Positions 35,901 to 50,900 are shown, counted from the first letter of the stretch. The stretch is 64,000 nt of DNA from Rostratula benghalensis (GCA_013399305.1 VXAI01000020.1:2321416-2385415), one strand, 5' to 3'. Made by a program: numbers and translations. Notes: a model not told the origin generated them from the letters alone.

Positions 35901-38900
35901 AAAAATTCTTTCCTAATGTTTAGCCTAAACCTACCTTGTAGCTTGAAGCCATTCCCTCTTGTTCTGTCGCTAATCACCTGTGAGAAGAGACCAGCACCAA
36001 CCTCTCTACAATGTCCTTTCAAGTAGCTGTAGAGAGTGATGAGGTCTCCCCTCAGCCTTCTCTTCCTCAAACTAAACAGTCGCAGCTCCTTCAATTGCTC
36101 TTGATAAGATTTATTCTCCAGGCCCTTCACCAGCTTTGTTGCCCTCCACTGCCCTTGCTCCAGCACCTTGATATCTCTCTTGTGTCGAGGTGCCCAGAAC
36201 TGGACACACTCAAGGTGTGGCCTCACCAGTGCTGAGTACAGGGGGACAATCACCTCCCTGCTTCTGCTGGTCACACTATTTCTAATACAAGCCAGGATGC
36301 CATTGGCCGCCTTGGCCACCTGGGCACCCTGCTGGCTCGTGTTCAGCCACTTGTCAGCTAGAACCCCCAGTCCTTTTCCACCAGGCAGCTCTCCAGCCCT
36401 GCTTCCCCAAGCCTGTAGCGATGCATGGGGTTGTTATGGCCCAAGTGCAGGACCTGGCACTTGGCCTTGTTGAAGCTCATCCCGGTAACATTGGCCCATC
36501 CATCCAATCTATCCAAGCCAAGTGTTCCATGTGCTGAAGCAAACGTCAGTGTTTTGCATGCTGAAGATGAAGTGTCGTTCTTGCTGGTGGTAGGGAGGAT
36601 CTTTAAGCGAGTATCAGTGTGGGTGCTGGTTTATCCAAGCTGGTTGGTGGTTCACTGATTATGTGAATATCCAAATGGTGCCGTTAACTTTATTTCCAGC
36701 TTCTGGCATATGGAAGCTGGATCTTTCAAGAAGTCAGAATTGTGTTTTCATGAAAGCACACAGAAGCAGATGTCAGTGTGTGTACCACGTCGTGAGAGAC
36801 ACCTGTGAGCTGTGAGACTGTTCACAGTCTGTCCCTCTGCTCCCATGGTCCTTTCCTCTGCATAAAAAGTTGAGAGAGAGGGGTCTTGCGTTTCTTCCCA
36901 GGAGCTGCCTGTTCATTGTCTGGTTCTTAAACCTCCTTCAGCTCAGTTGTTCTGTGTCAGTGCTGCTATGCCAAACCATAACACTATTAGCAGAGTAGTG
37001 TGGGGGTGGCTGGGACGTATCTTGATTGTTTGATGTGCAAAGTACCTCTTTTTGTGAATGTATGATACTTAGTGCTGATGATGTTTACTGATAAATCTGA
37101 AGTTAGATGACAGGAGACAGCCTAATCTCTGAAGCAGAATAAATGTCAATTCTTTATTTAATTAAAAACTTGTATAATTTTGCTGTGCAAGCACTCTTTA
37201 GACTTTCTGAAGTTAGAATAAAAAGATGTAGAGGAGAAAAAGTGGTTTCTTTACCCTGAAAATTCCTTTGTATCCTTGTAATCAAGAAATTTTCCAAAGG
37301 ATGTATGAAAAGTTGCAGCTCATATTCTGCTAGCCAAGAGGCTTAAAAATGAGGCTTTTAGGGATGCTGCAATTTTAATATTTTCTTGCATTTTAATAGC
37401 TACCCCTGAAGAGGAAGGATTGGTATTTATGGACTGTGCCTCTAGGTCTGTGTTGTGATGACATCCTGCTGTAGGGTTTTGTTTTTTTCAAGAGCCTCTT
37501 GAAACAAAACTATCATCCCCCTTCCTTTTATACTCTTCAGCGGCGCACTAATGTTTTTGTGTAGAAGTTCTACTCTCTGTAGGTGTTGCTATTTGGTACT
37601 TCATGTTCCTGTGAACTGATGTGTTCATTGTACTTTTGCTTAACACTTTGAAACTCAGCATCTCAATTTACAGTTGATGTTGCAGCTCCAAAAATGAATT
37701 AGTAACTTTATAGTGTGTACTCTTAATTCTTGGCAGTAAAAGGATTTCATGCAAGACTTCTAACTGGTTTTGTTTTGGTGTTCTCTCTTTTTAACTAGGT
37801 ATATGTGATACCTGCCCTTCTAAACATGTTGGCAGGCATGCTCAATGTTTAGTTGTCCGTCTGTTAAGCGAGACTTATGAGAGGAAAGCCTCTTAGTGTA
37901 ATGGATTGTGGAGTCCTCAGTGAAACTTGCATAATATTGTTATTAATAGAGAGTAGGGGTGAGGTGTCTTGAAGAGCTTGCTGAATGAGCTGGAGCTTAA
38001 AGCTCACCACCAAATTACCAAGATTTTGTTTCTTGTCATGAAGTAAAAAAAAAAATATATTTTTTTTTTTTCTCTGAGCATGCTGTTTACTTTAAACTGA
38101 AAGCCAGACATCCATGCATGCCTGGTGGCACTTCTGACTGGCTGAACACATTGATCCCATTTCCTTGTCTCTATGTTGAGCTGCTCTCACTCTTGATATT
38201 GGGTGTTTCACTTCCAGGTGGTCCAGCAGCCATCAGGAACCGTTGTAAAGCAAGTATCCACACTCCCACGACCCTCAGTGCTGACCCTACAAACATCTGC
38301 TGACAAAAGGATGCCGCTGAATACACTTGTTCAAGCTAACCAATTTCCTGCAGGTACAGTGGAACCTCTTTAATGGAGAAGGGAGAGGACTGCTGAGGTA
38401 TTGAAATGAGTGCAGGCTGTGGGCTGATTGTAAGAATGTAAGGTGGTGGTTGTCTATCGGGAACAACCAGTTCTATATGATAAGTTGAACTTTTTTTACT
38501 GTCTGCTTGGAGTTTCTGATAAGAAACTCAGTGCAAAGTCTGTTTCTGGCACCTGTTAAAAGCATGTCAATCAAACATTTATACTGGTTAAAATACTGTG
38601 TGTAAGCCTCTTGCAGTAAACTTCCTTCAAACTGTGATTCTTTTGAGGATCACTTTGTGAGACTTTGCTTTTTCCTTCACCGGGTCCCAGCTGACGTATA
38701 ATGTGTGAGTTGGTCTCAGCCAGCCTGTTTTCACTAAAACCTTTCACTGGTCAGCACAGAGGAGGGTGTTTGCTAAGAGCATGTAGGGGGTTTTGCCATA
38801 CAGAACATTCAGATTGTAACAATCTTACCTGTTTTTCAAAGGGACCTAACTAGTTGTTACTGAGTCTACAGTAGCCTTTGCTAGAAGTATGAACTCTAAT

Positions 38901-41900
38901 TAAAAAGTTGCCTTAGCATTTTGCTTTCTGCTATGGTATGTTCTTTGTTTTGTTTCAGGTTCCATTCTGAAACAAATTACCCTGCCAGGAAACAAAACTC
39001 TATCGCTTCAAGCGTCTCCTGTTCAGAAAGTTAAAATAAAAGAAAATGGAGCAACATCCTTCAGGTAAAACCAAACAATATCAGAAACTTACTATAGGAA
39101 GGAACAAAAGGAACAGACAGCAAGAGTAGTGGTGGGAACAGAGCTCAAATAAAAGCAGCTTTCTTCAGTGACTTGTTTATGATAGGTGGATTTCATGTCA
39201 GAATACTTACTGGAAATGGGGAACCTGAAAGTTTTGACCTCATAGTAGGTGGTAATAGTTCTTAATACAAGAAAACTGTCCTGAGGTTGGATTTTCATTG
39301 TGCTGCCACAAGAGTCTTAATTATCCAGTGTGCATCCAGTATGGCTCAGTTTTTCACTTGTCGAGGAGGCATGTTGATCTCTATGCAGTGAGTGCTATTA
39401 ACTAATCTAAAGCAAAGTTACCTTGTATTAAAAACTCTGTAGGATTAAACCAGAGAGAACCTCTGTTTTTGCAGACCACCAGATAGCATTGAGCCGTTGT
39501 TTGGAGTGACTGGTCTAAAGCTCTGTTCTGTATTATGAAATCTATTATTAGCTCCTTTTATGAGCTTGTTCCTGTATGTAGAGGTGAAAGTCTTTGACTA
39601 CACATCTAATTACAGCTTCTGGCATATTCTCTAGGCTTTTAGATTACAAGATTGCTTAAAGCTTTTAGTTCTGATAACTGATTAACTTTTCAAAAAAAGA
39701 GATTATTTTTGTATTTGCAAAATGTGATGTTGAAACAGAAGGTACAGCCTGCTGTAAGCATTATTGGTCTTACAACCTTAAGACAAGCTTGGAGTTACTC
39801 TACCAGGGATAAAAGCAGACATTACAGCTTTGTCTTGTTGATCAGTTGACTTCTTACCTCTTGAAAACTACAGCTTTTTGTGCACTGATACAGAGAGAGA
39901 GCTGTTGTTATTTATGGTTGCATACAGTGTGCACTGAAAATGCTGAAGTTAAAATGAAAAGCTGTTGTTAAAGCAATAGCTCTGATCAGCTCTCTCAAGC
40001 TGTTACAAAATACACTTCAAAATCTAATTATGTAATTTCGTATAGTGTTATATGCAAAAATAATCTCATAAATATAATTTTAAAAACCCCAACAAAACAG
40101 CAACAAAAAAGCCTAGAAACCCTTTTTTTTCCATGGTGTTCCAATCAGAACATACCAATTGTCTTACCTGAAAAAGTTTGAGTTATTGAAGTTGCTTCCC
40201 TGAGTTTAGTTCTTAGTGTAGGAGAAACTTTGTGTCTACAGTGGGATCCAAGATGGATTTCTGTTCCTGCTTTTGGATTATGATTTTCACAGTACTGGAA
40301 ATCCATGAGAATTCAGGTTTGAAATCTCTTAGTCACCTTAAAATTTTATAGTAATTCTCTTTTGGAAATAATTTATTTCTTTGGACACATCCTTGATGTT
40401 TTTCCTATTCATTGATATAACCAAACTTTCTGACTTAAAAGTCCAGGCATGAGAATCTTCAAATATCTGAATCTGAGCAGTGTTTACCCAAATTTTTGGC
40501 TTCCCTAAGTCAAGTGTCTGTGTTCTCCAAGCAGGTCTAGCACCACATAGTGTTAATCTGGACTGGGCAATAGACGTTCCTTGCTCTATTTGGTCCTAAC
40601 TTTTGTTATTCCCACACAGCTGTTCTTTGGCCTGTGATCCATCAACTGATCAGTTGTGAGGCAGAGCAAAGCATCACACCCCCCTTCCAGGTTTTGTGAT
40701 GAGATTCGTTATAAGCAGAGAGCATGTCTTGTAACTGATGGGGTTGTACATGCTACTTCAACCTCTGGCTTCTCGTTGTAGTTTGTCATCAAGCCTGACT
40801 GCCACTGTGTGACTACGTTAGGTTGGGATTTGAGAATGTAATACTCACTGAGGTGTACTTAATAAGCTGCAATTTGACATTGTCTGCTTTTTAAATGGGC
40901 TGGTTTGGTTGCTCGAGATAAACTGTAAAAAAAGTGGTGATCCCCACCCCTCAATTAAAATAGCCCTTTACGAAATGAGAAGATTAGTTAGGCATGGGCA
41001 TTGCTAGCACTTGGTTGCCCCATGGCCTGTATTGTAAAGGGCAATCAGTATTAAAAGCATCAACGTTCTTACAAAAGCTTCTCTCTGTACTTCTGTAACC
41101 TATATGCTAGAGTTCCCTGAAAAAAAAAAAGACAGACACATATTTGCATCTTCAAATATATTTTTTGTTTGGGTTTTGCATCTATTCTATTCAATAGAGT
41201 TGTTCTCCAAGAACACATGCCACTCTGACTTGTGCATTTTGTCTGGAAGGTACCAGCAATGTCGAGTAGCAAACAAATAGGAATGAGACAGCAGAGCAGA
41301 GAACATCTGGGCAGCTGCTCCTCTTGCCCTGTGATGGTGGGGATCGCTGGTGGTTCTTGCTCTGCTGAAATTGTTCTGTCCTATGTAGTTGTCTGTGGTG
41401 GTACATGGAGGTTTGGGTTAAGTGTGGTTTTCTAGTGTTCCCGTCGACAGTTGAGTAAAACAGAATAAATGAAGATGGATTTGGAAGGAAACACGTGCGG
41501 TGCTCAGACACCAGAGGGTGCCACAGACTCACTTTTAAACTAATGCAGGCAAATTCATAGATGTGAGATGCATCTGCATTGCTTGGGCTTCTTTTCTAGA
41601 GGTATATTTAATATAAATGTCAAACCTGACTTCATGCAGGGTAATGCTCAGAACTCTGTGTTCTGTTTGCCCTCTTGTGCTGATAAGCTTAAATCACTGG
41701 AGAGTGTTAACAGCAGGGAGAGTTTTTCTTGTTGATTTCTGGGTGTGACATGATCAAATGCAAAAAGCATTAAAGGAAGTGGTGTAGAAAAGAGGATTTA
41801 TGGAGGAATTGCTGAAAATGAAAGCAAGTCCATATCCAACAGTCTGCGGGTATATTCTGGAATATTTTAGATTTATCTCTTTAGAGAATTATTTGTATAG

Positions 41901-44900
41901 TTTACTTGAGGCACCTTACCTAAAATGATTGAGGTGTGTTTGAATAGCAAGGAAAAAAAGTATCATAAAATATACAAACTTAACATGATTTCTGAAACTT
42001 ACATTAATCTTTAGTGAGCACTACTTTTAAGGAAGTGTAACGATTCTTTCTTTGGGTAAAGCGAAGTAAGTGCAGCAGAGTTTTCATAGGTGCAAACTGA
42101 TCATTCATCAAGGCTAGTGACTCAGTGACTTAATCCAAACTTCTGTCCCTCACTGATTAAGTTAGAACTGGTCCTTAAAAACAGTACAGGTAGAGATGTC
42201 TAATGCATATAAGCTCTTGTATGTGTGTACTCACAAGAGACTCTGTGCATGGAAAACTTAAAGAAAAAAGTAACCTGATTAAAGCTTGTTTTAGAGAACA
42301 GCATCTTGTGTATGCAGGAAGGTGAATTAGATGTATAGTCTAGAAGTTTACCACCTCCTTACTTAAGAATTCGGAGTATGTGGCCAGATTAGAAGCTAAA
42401 ATGATTTACTGAAACTGCGTGCTCTACAGTTGTACCTGAGGGGCAGGCATCCTTACTTGGATTCCATAATCAGCTTCACTGGGATAAGGTCAGATTCCAG
42501 CACTTGCAGCTCCAATAGCTTGTGATGTACATTCTTGGTGCTGGTTGTGCTGATTCTGTAGTCTCCTTCGTCAGCAGATCCGTGGCAGTCACTGCGCTTC
42601 AGTGGGATTCTTGCCTCTGCCATCTGCAAAGACTTCTCTGTAGTGGTCATTAAGAAGAATAAACTGGAGTGTACTTGTGAAGATCAGTTAGCACTCAATT
42701 AGCATGCAATGAAGCTTCATTTACACGCTTCTTGAAAGATCAGGGTCTCTGTTAGGTTGACAGAGCATGAGGATGTGCTTGGAACTGCTGGTTGTGAAGG
42801 GGTACGAGGAGTGAAGCTGTTCTGGCAGCGATGACTTAAGCTTTAAATTGTAACTGTGGTAACTTAACCATTCTGACAGGATGAAGGGTAACAGTTTTAC
42901 ATTGAAAGAGGGGAGATTTAGATTAGGTACTAGTAGGAAGAAATTCTTTACTATGAGGGTGGTGAGGCACTGGAACAGGTTGCCCAGAGAAGCTGTGGAT
43001 GCCCCATCCCTGGCAATGTTCAAGGTCAGGCTGGATGGGGCTTTGAGCAACCTGCTCTGGTGGGAGTTGTCCCTGCCCATGGCAGGGGGCTTGGAACTTG
43101 ATGATCTTTAAGGTCCCTTCCAACCTGATCCATTCTATGCTTTGGGGCACAAGCCTAGTCAGGAAGCTATGTCTAGATGTAATGAATGAACCTTGTTTGA
43201 GAATTTATTTGGTCTCCTTTTCCCTGAACAAATCATGTAGAATCCCCTACCCATGAGGGCACACAAATGAATGTCAGGAGGAGAAAGGGAAGGCTGAACT
43301 CCTTTCCTAGCCAGGCTTCTCTCTAGAAGTTTGTGGGAGAAGACTAGTGCTGAAGAAACCTGCTGAAGCCCAAAGGAGAAAATGCATATATAATTTTAAG
43401 AAAAAATCCCAACACTTTCTTGTGTCTTTTGAGTATTGTTCAAACCGAACCCATCTTGTAATATCGTCAGTTTCTACCTGTTGCAAGTCAGAAGACAGCT
43501 TCCAAGAGATCCCATTTAACCTAAGAATGTCATAGTACTGACTAAACCCTTGTTCAAGAGTTATGTAGGCCACATAGTATGTAAAATTTATCAAACTTTG
43601 CCCTTTACCAGCAAATACTTTTTCAGGAGGGGGGCATGTGTGGTTTGGTTTTTGTTTTCTTTTGCTTTCCAAACCAAAAAACTTTTTGATTGAGTGCTTC
43701 CAACTGTCTGTATTAATAGTGCTGACTTGTGTTCTGGTTCTAAACCCTCGAGGCCACTATTAGGACCTTTGTCAATTCACGAAGCAAAAAAGGCTTTCTT
43801 TTGATGATCTAAACTTAATTGAAAATAACTTGGATATTTTCATTGCTGAAGTCTTGCAAAAACTTCAAGTACAAACTCCCGTACAAAATTAATTCAGTAT
43901 TTTAATTAAAATTATCTTAAAAAAAAGAAAATAAAAATAGCTGATGCACACAGGCTATTTGCTTAACATGAGTTTTGCCATGATTGGAGCTAGTCTTAGT
44001 TACGTTAGCCCTAAGCACGCCGGACTTGAGTTTTTATTTTGAACATGTAGACCAAAGCTGCTACAGCCCAATCCAGATAATGGTGTGTGTGTGTTAAGAG
44101 CTGCTGCTGTTCTTCAGAAGCAATAGCATCCTCTCTGCTCTGTACGTAAGGACTACACGATAGGACTGATTTAAAGGGCAAGGTTTGGTTGGTTCTGAAC
44201 ACTGCTGACAAGGGGTGTTGGTATCTTATTTTTTAAGCCCTTGGTTTCTGAGCTTGCTTCAAATTTTAGTTTCCTGTAAAGGATTTGTGCACCTAGCAAC
44301 TGAGACATTAGTCATGCTAACGTTAGAGAGGCATTTAACTGAAGTGTGAAAACTTTTAGAAACTGATTGTCACTGTCCATGCCCACACTGAACATCTACT
44401 ATAGAGGAGTAACCTCCAAGATACCTGAATGTGGCTGTTTGTTGATAGTCTACAGCCTTTTTCTTCATATCCATTTTGAACAAAGCACAAAATCTTGTTT
44501 TTTTTCTTTCTTTAGTAGAGATGAAGATGACATAAATGATGTGACGTCTATGGCCGGGGTCAATCTTAATGAGGAGAATGCGTGCATTTTGGCAGCAAAC
44601 TCTGAGCTCATTGGTACAGTGATCCGCTCTTGTGCAGATGAACCTTTTCTCTCCTCAGAAGTGCTTCAGAAGAAGATCTTGAACATAGGTGAGAACAAAA
44701 CATATGTAACAGATATGTATGGATGTAATATTTCCTCTCCTGTTTCATCAGTCGGCTTCCAACCTTTGAAGGAGGAACTGGAACTGGTGGCATTTGCCAT
44801 CTCAGTTAACGTGTTTCTACCCAACTATATCAAGTTGTTAATTCCTGCGCTAGGAAATAACTGTTCTCAAAGGTTTTTTACATGGAAATAGTTTGAAGCA

Positions 44901-47900
44901 CAACCAGAAAAAAGAAATTGGTGCTACTCTTACATGTGACAACTGAGCAACTTTATTACTCTTAAAGTTAATGGAACACTTAACAACCATATAGATGTTG
45001 GTGTCAAACACTTAAGTGTGCTTTTCTGTTTCAGCTGCTCCTCACTTGATGCATTACACTGATTTTTCTATCAGCTTTTGCATTCCTCAGCCTATTCAGA
45101 TGTGTACTCTATTGATCAACGTTAGAGGATCCTGCTCATGTCATTAGGAAGAAGTTTCAAACTGCCAGTATGCATAGGGCAGGCCTTTGTTTATGACTCC
45201 CTCTGTGGAAAAATCTTTTGTTAATTTCATGCAAAAGAGAATCTAATGCTGTTTGTGTCAGTGACTAATACTGTAGAATCTATGTTGAATGGCTGAGACT
45301 AAACTGTAATAGGAAGTTTTTAGTGCATGTATCTTCTCAGCTGCTAGTTTCTGAGCAAAATCATAACTAGCTCAGCAGTGTCAGAGCAGGGAGCATGCAG
45401 ATGTCTAGTGCTACACTGACTGGTACCACCGGCTGGTATGCAGCAAACTGGATGAACGTTGCTCAGCTCCTTGCTTCTGCTCTCTGCCTGGTGGCTTGTC
45501 ATACTGGAACGGGGAGCTGCAGAAACAGCTGAGCATTCAGGAAATCCTGCAGTTCATATGTGCAGTCATAATTCTGTCACAGTGGTTTGACTTTGTGATC
45601 ACAAAATCTTCTCATGCGCAACTGGTTCTTAGTCTGAACTAAGCACCTACCCTGTGATGAGCACCTAACCTGCAAATGCTGTCTTCTAACTCAGTACCTG
45701 CAGTAGAGATCCAGATGTGCCATCTGTGGCATAATTGAGTGAAGTAAGTGCTGTGCTACTAGTGGAAGATGAAAAATACACATTGAAACTGGTGCCTATA
45801 AGCTTTTCTCAAAATTCGGTAGAGGGTTAGCCAGTTATCCATGGGAAGTAGGAAGATTAGAGCTCTACAAAAGCATGAAGAGAAAGTACTTCTAGAATAA
45901 TTGTCTGGTTTGGAGTGTGAAAACAATTCCTTGAAAGATGGAAAATAGAAGCCTGGCTGTTTCATAACTAGCATGGTAGCTGTTCCACATAATAATTGAT
46001 GTTGTAAATGAAAAGTGTTTTGATTGCAAGAAAGGGAATATTGTCAAGGAGTACAGCAATTCAGAAAATGAACATTTCTGCTCTTGAACTGAGCCCTCTT
46101 TGACTTAAGTGTGTATGTGTTTAGGGAGGTCTTGAAGTTTGGGGGGATTTTGTTTTGTCTTTAAGTTGACGCTTCAGTATTCTCATAGCGTAGTGGGAAA
46201 CTGCTGAGGAAGTGTTGAAAGGTGCTTGAACAAAATGAGCTTTGCGCTCAGCTGAGGTAGAGGCCAAAGCTTACTGGCCAAGATCTCATACAGTGGGAAC
46301 ACTTTGATCATAGCTGGGAAAATATTGTAGGTTCTCCCTGTCTTGTGAAGGTGTTACTCATTTTCAGTTAGAGTAGCAAAGGCAAATGAAATAGGTGATC
46401 AGTGTTTTTTACAGTGCACTGTTTAGCCGTTCTTAACACTCCACTTGGCAATAAATACTGAGATGGGTTTTGAAGGCGGGCTGTATATTGCATCATAAAG
46501 TATTACAGCCTCTGCAACTGCAGTTGAGGGGCAAGGAAAACCACTTTTGACGGGTACAGCGTGTGAAGTGTGTGAAACTGCTGCCTGCTGTGCCCACCAG
46601 GGAAAAGCTGCTGCTGTCCAGGTGCCTTGATGGAGTTGCATTGACTGATCGATGGTGTCAACCACGGGAAGGCTTCTCTGTCAGCAGCCTGCAGCCATGG
46701 GAAGGTTGTGGAGGTGATGTCTAGCTCTGGGTGCAGGGCTGGGACAGCTTTGCCTGGAGCTGTTGCCAGCTTCAGTCGCAGGTGCTGAAACACAAAGAGG
46801 CAGCAGCGGCCCGAGAGAAGAGGTTGAAGGTGATGGCATGATGACCCTGGCTGGACTTGGTCCGTGTTGTCCAAGCTGCTGTTGTGGGATGGTTGGGTCT
46901 GTCTGCCCTGTGCTGAGAGTTTGAGGCAGGCGAGAGGGTCCCGTGTGCCCAGATTGTGCTGCAAAAACTGTCCTCGCTCATCCAATAAATGTCATGAGTT
47001 GTTAACAAGCCTGGTGTCAAGCAGGGCAAAATGTAATTCTCTATTTTTTTTAATTACTGGAATTAACAGAATATGGCACTAATTTCTACAGCTACCGCTT
47101 CTCCCCCTCCCTGAACATGAAGCTTGATTTGTGTTCTTATTAACTTTGTCCTATAAATGACCTTGCAAGGAGAGTGGTTCTGGGGGCTAAGTGAAACAAT
47201 GTCTATATTTTCTGAAGCTCCAGGCTAAGTTTTATTAATGTAATGTCTAAGATCTTTGAAGTTGTGACTTTACCAGGAAAATCATAATCTCCAAACCTTT
47301 ATTCATAATGGGTATGACTTCCAGGGGGAACAGAATACCTGCTGTGCTAATTATTTCAATTATCAGCTACTACTAAAACACGTAATGGATTTTCTCTGCT
47401 TCCACAGGTAAAAGGCATGACATTATGGAACTTAACTCTGATGTTGTGAGCTTGATCTCCCACGCTACACAGGAGAGATTACGAGGACTTCTAGAAAAAC
47501 TAACTGTAATTGCTCAGCACAGAATATCAACCCACAAGGTAAAGGAAATCATTAAGCAAGTTTTGCACCAAAGTTTCCCTGCTTTGCAGATTTGGAGGTA
47601 AACCTAACTGTAGGCACACCATAGGCAATGTGTGCATTTTCAGTATCTACCAAAGGCTGGTTTTGTTGTAACTGTTTATAGCTTCGATCTATTCCTTATG
47701 TTTTCCATTCAACTTCTTGGATAGGTGCATTTAAAACCCAGTAAATGGGTATTTTAGAGTAAATGCATGCGTTTCTCCTCCTCCTTTTCCATAGAAGTGG
47801 TGGCTGTTACACAAAATCTGTCTTGCATGATAAATGTAAAGCTATTTTTTAATGTTCTTGGTGATTGGGTTGATTTAGGGGCTTGTGTTTGCTTTATGTG

Positions 47901-50900
47901 TTTACTGTTGGTGGAACTGCAGTATTGGCTCAGTAAAAAGCCTTGGGAAACTGAATGAAGTATTTTTATTTTTAGAAAGTGCTCTATGTGATGGCAGAGA
48001 CCCCTTTGATCTTAAAGTTGCCGGAACTTTTTTCCACCAGTGCTACTTAAGATTTCCTCCCCTCCCTCTTGTATTAGCTCCATTCAATATAAAGTATATT
48101 GGATTCCAGGGAGCCAGTATCCCTCCAGGTGCTTGTACAGTGCAAATGGGAAGCAATAACTTACCAGTGGCCAAAATAGCTCTTTGAGGCTGCGTTTTTC
48201 CCTCATTCAATAATAAGATATTAGTCCTTACCTTTTCAGTATTAAGCTGTTTTAGAAAAAAAAAAAAATAATAAAAAAAAATTGGAAGTCGGAAGCAGGA
48301 TATGTCTGTCAGCTCTTAAGTTCTTGTGTGTTCGGGTTTGTTGGTTTTTTGGGTTTTTTTACAGGAACTTTGTCCTTAAAATTTCACAAGAACAACTAAC
48401 TGATGGGAGAAGAGTTATTTTTGCAGCAAACACTTTTTATAGGCTTTTAAGTGCTAGAGAAGCAATAGTAAAGAGCAGCAACTACTTGGAAACTTCCAAG
48501 AATTCATAGTGATGTCTGGAGCAGTTGGAGTGTGCTGTTCCTTGCCAGAAGAAGATGCAGTAGCAAAAAAACCAAACAATACAGAAGAAGCATAGAGTTT
48601 TTTTATGAGAACTCTTCAGAAATCTGGACGTGTTTTGTACTGTCTCTCCAAAGTGGGAGATGCAGTAGAGCTTATGAGCAAAAGTGAGGTGGAAGCTGAA
48701 GTTGTGAGTAACCAGTAGGACTTAGTGTCTTGGAGACACCAAGTGCATAAGGGAATGTCTGGTTTCTTTCTCATTGAACTTAAGCAGTAGAAAACTGATA
48801 GGGTTTTGTCTGATTGAATTGCCAGAAGCAATGATGAGATTGTAAGCCTGCAATAAGCTTGCTTGCTTTTCCTCTTTTCTCAGAAACAAAACAAACAAAA
48901 AGTAATGGGCATAATAATCCTAGAGACACAGGTACCCTCTTTTGTTGGGAAGATGGTATTATGCTACAAACAAGTCTCCTGCAGGATTGTGTTTGTAAGG
49001 AATAATATTGTGAGAGATACTGACAGGCTTTTAGAAATCTAAGTTCAAGAACAGAAGAACATGGGGGTTTGGAGCCTTGTTATGTATTTATATTTATATT
49101 TATGCATCCCGGTATTCCATCTCCCCCAGTGCTTGCCCCTGTCCTCTTCTCGGCCACCAATAGGTACAGTGTGTGCAATCCATGTATTTCGGAGAATTAT
49201 CAAGAGGCCTTTCCAATTGGGTAGTTGGCCTGTAATGCTTTGTATTGCCCTATCTTCATTACAAACCAATGGACAGTAACAGGCGTAGGTGCCGTGGAAC
49301 CAAAGGTGACTCCTGTTAGCGTAGAGCTTGGTGTGAAAAGCCAATGATTCATGGGATCATAATTGGGAAAGCCTTCTTCCTGGTTGGCTCAGCTCATGCC
49401 TCACAGCTTACATCAGATACCCATCTGCAGAGAGACTTGGCAGGGTAAAAACTTCATACCATGCCCCCAGGTAGACTTGCCAACTTTTGCCCATTTTTGC
49501 TAAATTTAAGAAATAAAAAGAAAAAAAGACAGTATATAATTGAAAGTTGGTAACTTAAATAGGATAAAACTGTCATGGTAGTCTCTCTATCTGAAGTAGG
49601 AGTAGCCATTCAGGTTGTTGTAGGCTGGTCTTTTGTGCTGCAACTTTTGCTTAGTGCCTTTACAGAGCCTTGGTAAGACCATAAAGGCGTTTAGCTAATG
49701 GCTCTGCTTCCTCGGCTGCTTCCCTCCTGTGATGCGTAGACCTGCTGAGGTATAAGAGTCTTATGTGGCATAATATAGGATATTCAGGACCAGAACTGAC
49801 AATGACAACTAAATAGTACCGAGATTAAAAACCATTTTTAATGTGGATGGATTCTGCACAGCATGAGATGGAGCCCACGAGCACATGACTTCAAGAGGCA
49901 CAGTACGGTGCTGTGCTGTAAGCTGTGCTCCATAAACATATTTTCCCCGTGTACTGCAGTACTAGCCCAGTGGAGCTGAGGGCTGCACTATCTGTAGAGC
50001 AACATGAAGTGGTTTAAGGAGAGAGTACCTCCAGAAGTGTAAACAGCCAGCTGCCTCCTACTCACGCCGTGCTGCCGTCAAACCGCAGCATGCAGGAGTA
50101 ACTCAGCAGAAGCCTTTCTGTTCTTGGTTTAGGAGTTGACTGTAAAGCTTAATAGGTTCCAACATAGTAGCTGAGGCACTGAAACTGCCTGTGTTCCTGC
50201 TCTGTCCTCAGCAAGACTATTCAACATGACTTGAACCATTCAGATTTTGTGGGAGAACTTTCGTCTTTGTAGGGTTTTTCCATCTTTCCTGGTGGACTGA
50301 ATTGGAGTGCAGCTTTGCTGGGGGGGGGGAAGGAGAGGGGTTCCCTTTGTGCCCCTGCAACACTTTCCTGGTGCTAAAGCTCAAATGCCTTAGTCAGGTT
50401 TCAGATTCAGTTACAGGTATGTGACAATCTAGGAAGGGAGTTGCAAAGCGCAGACAAGGTGATTCCCGAATTTGTTGCCAGCTCTGTTCTTGCTAAGGAC
50501 ATACCTGGGGGTGCTTTGCTTCAGTGCCACGTCTTTCAAATATGTGTAAACCTAACATTAAAAATTTGGTAGGAATTAGCTGTGCTTTAGAGCAGATCCA
50601 TGGAGAAGACTTGAGTATGTACATTTCTCTTGAAGAAAAAAATGTGTGGAGGAATGAATTTCATAACAAGATTGTACAGAGGCATTAATGTGCTCTTGTG
50701 TGAAAGCAATAGCTTCTTTCAAGATAGCGAGTGAACTGCTGGTTAAATTTAGCTCAGTTAAAACAACTTTTAAACTGCCAGATGTACAAGTTGAGCTTTG
50801 ACACATACACATCTACCCTCACTGTGTACTGTGGTTATGTGCTTTATTTATCACTAGGTTAAATTCTGTTCTCAATTACACTTGGAACTTTATTGTTGTT

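Larger units (their letters stand above)
32333..38217 (+). other. TAF4B intron 7
   Basis: A 5.9-kb intron (gtaaga ... cttccag). It carries a TTTTG-rich run (about 32453-32476), a 26-bp tandem duplication (35276-35327) and an 0.8-kb minus-strand CR1 (35712-36520). Confidence 0.85.
39065..44518 (+). other. TAF4B intron 9
   Basis: A 5.4-kb intron (gtaaaa ... ctttagtag) ending in a tandem TAGTAG acceptor. It contains a plus-strand CR1 3' fragment (42878-43141). No further gene is recognised. Confidence 0.85.

Noticed and set aside
44367..44891. 174-codon frame taken as one exon
   Set aside because: Only 44519-44688 is exon. The flanks are intron read-through beyond the TAGTAG acceptor and the gtgaga donor.
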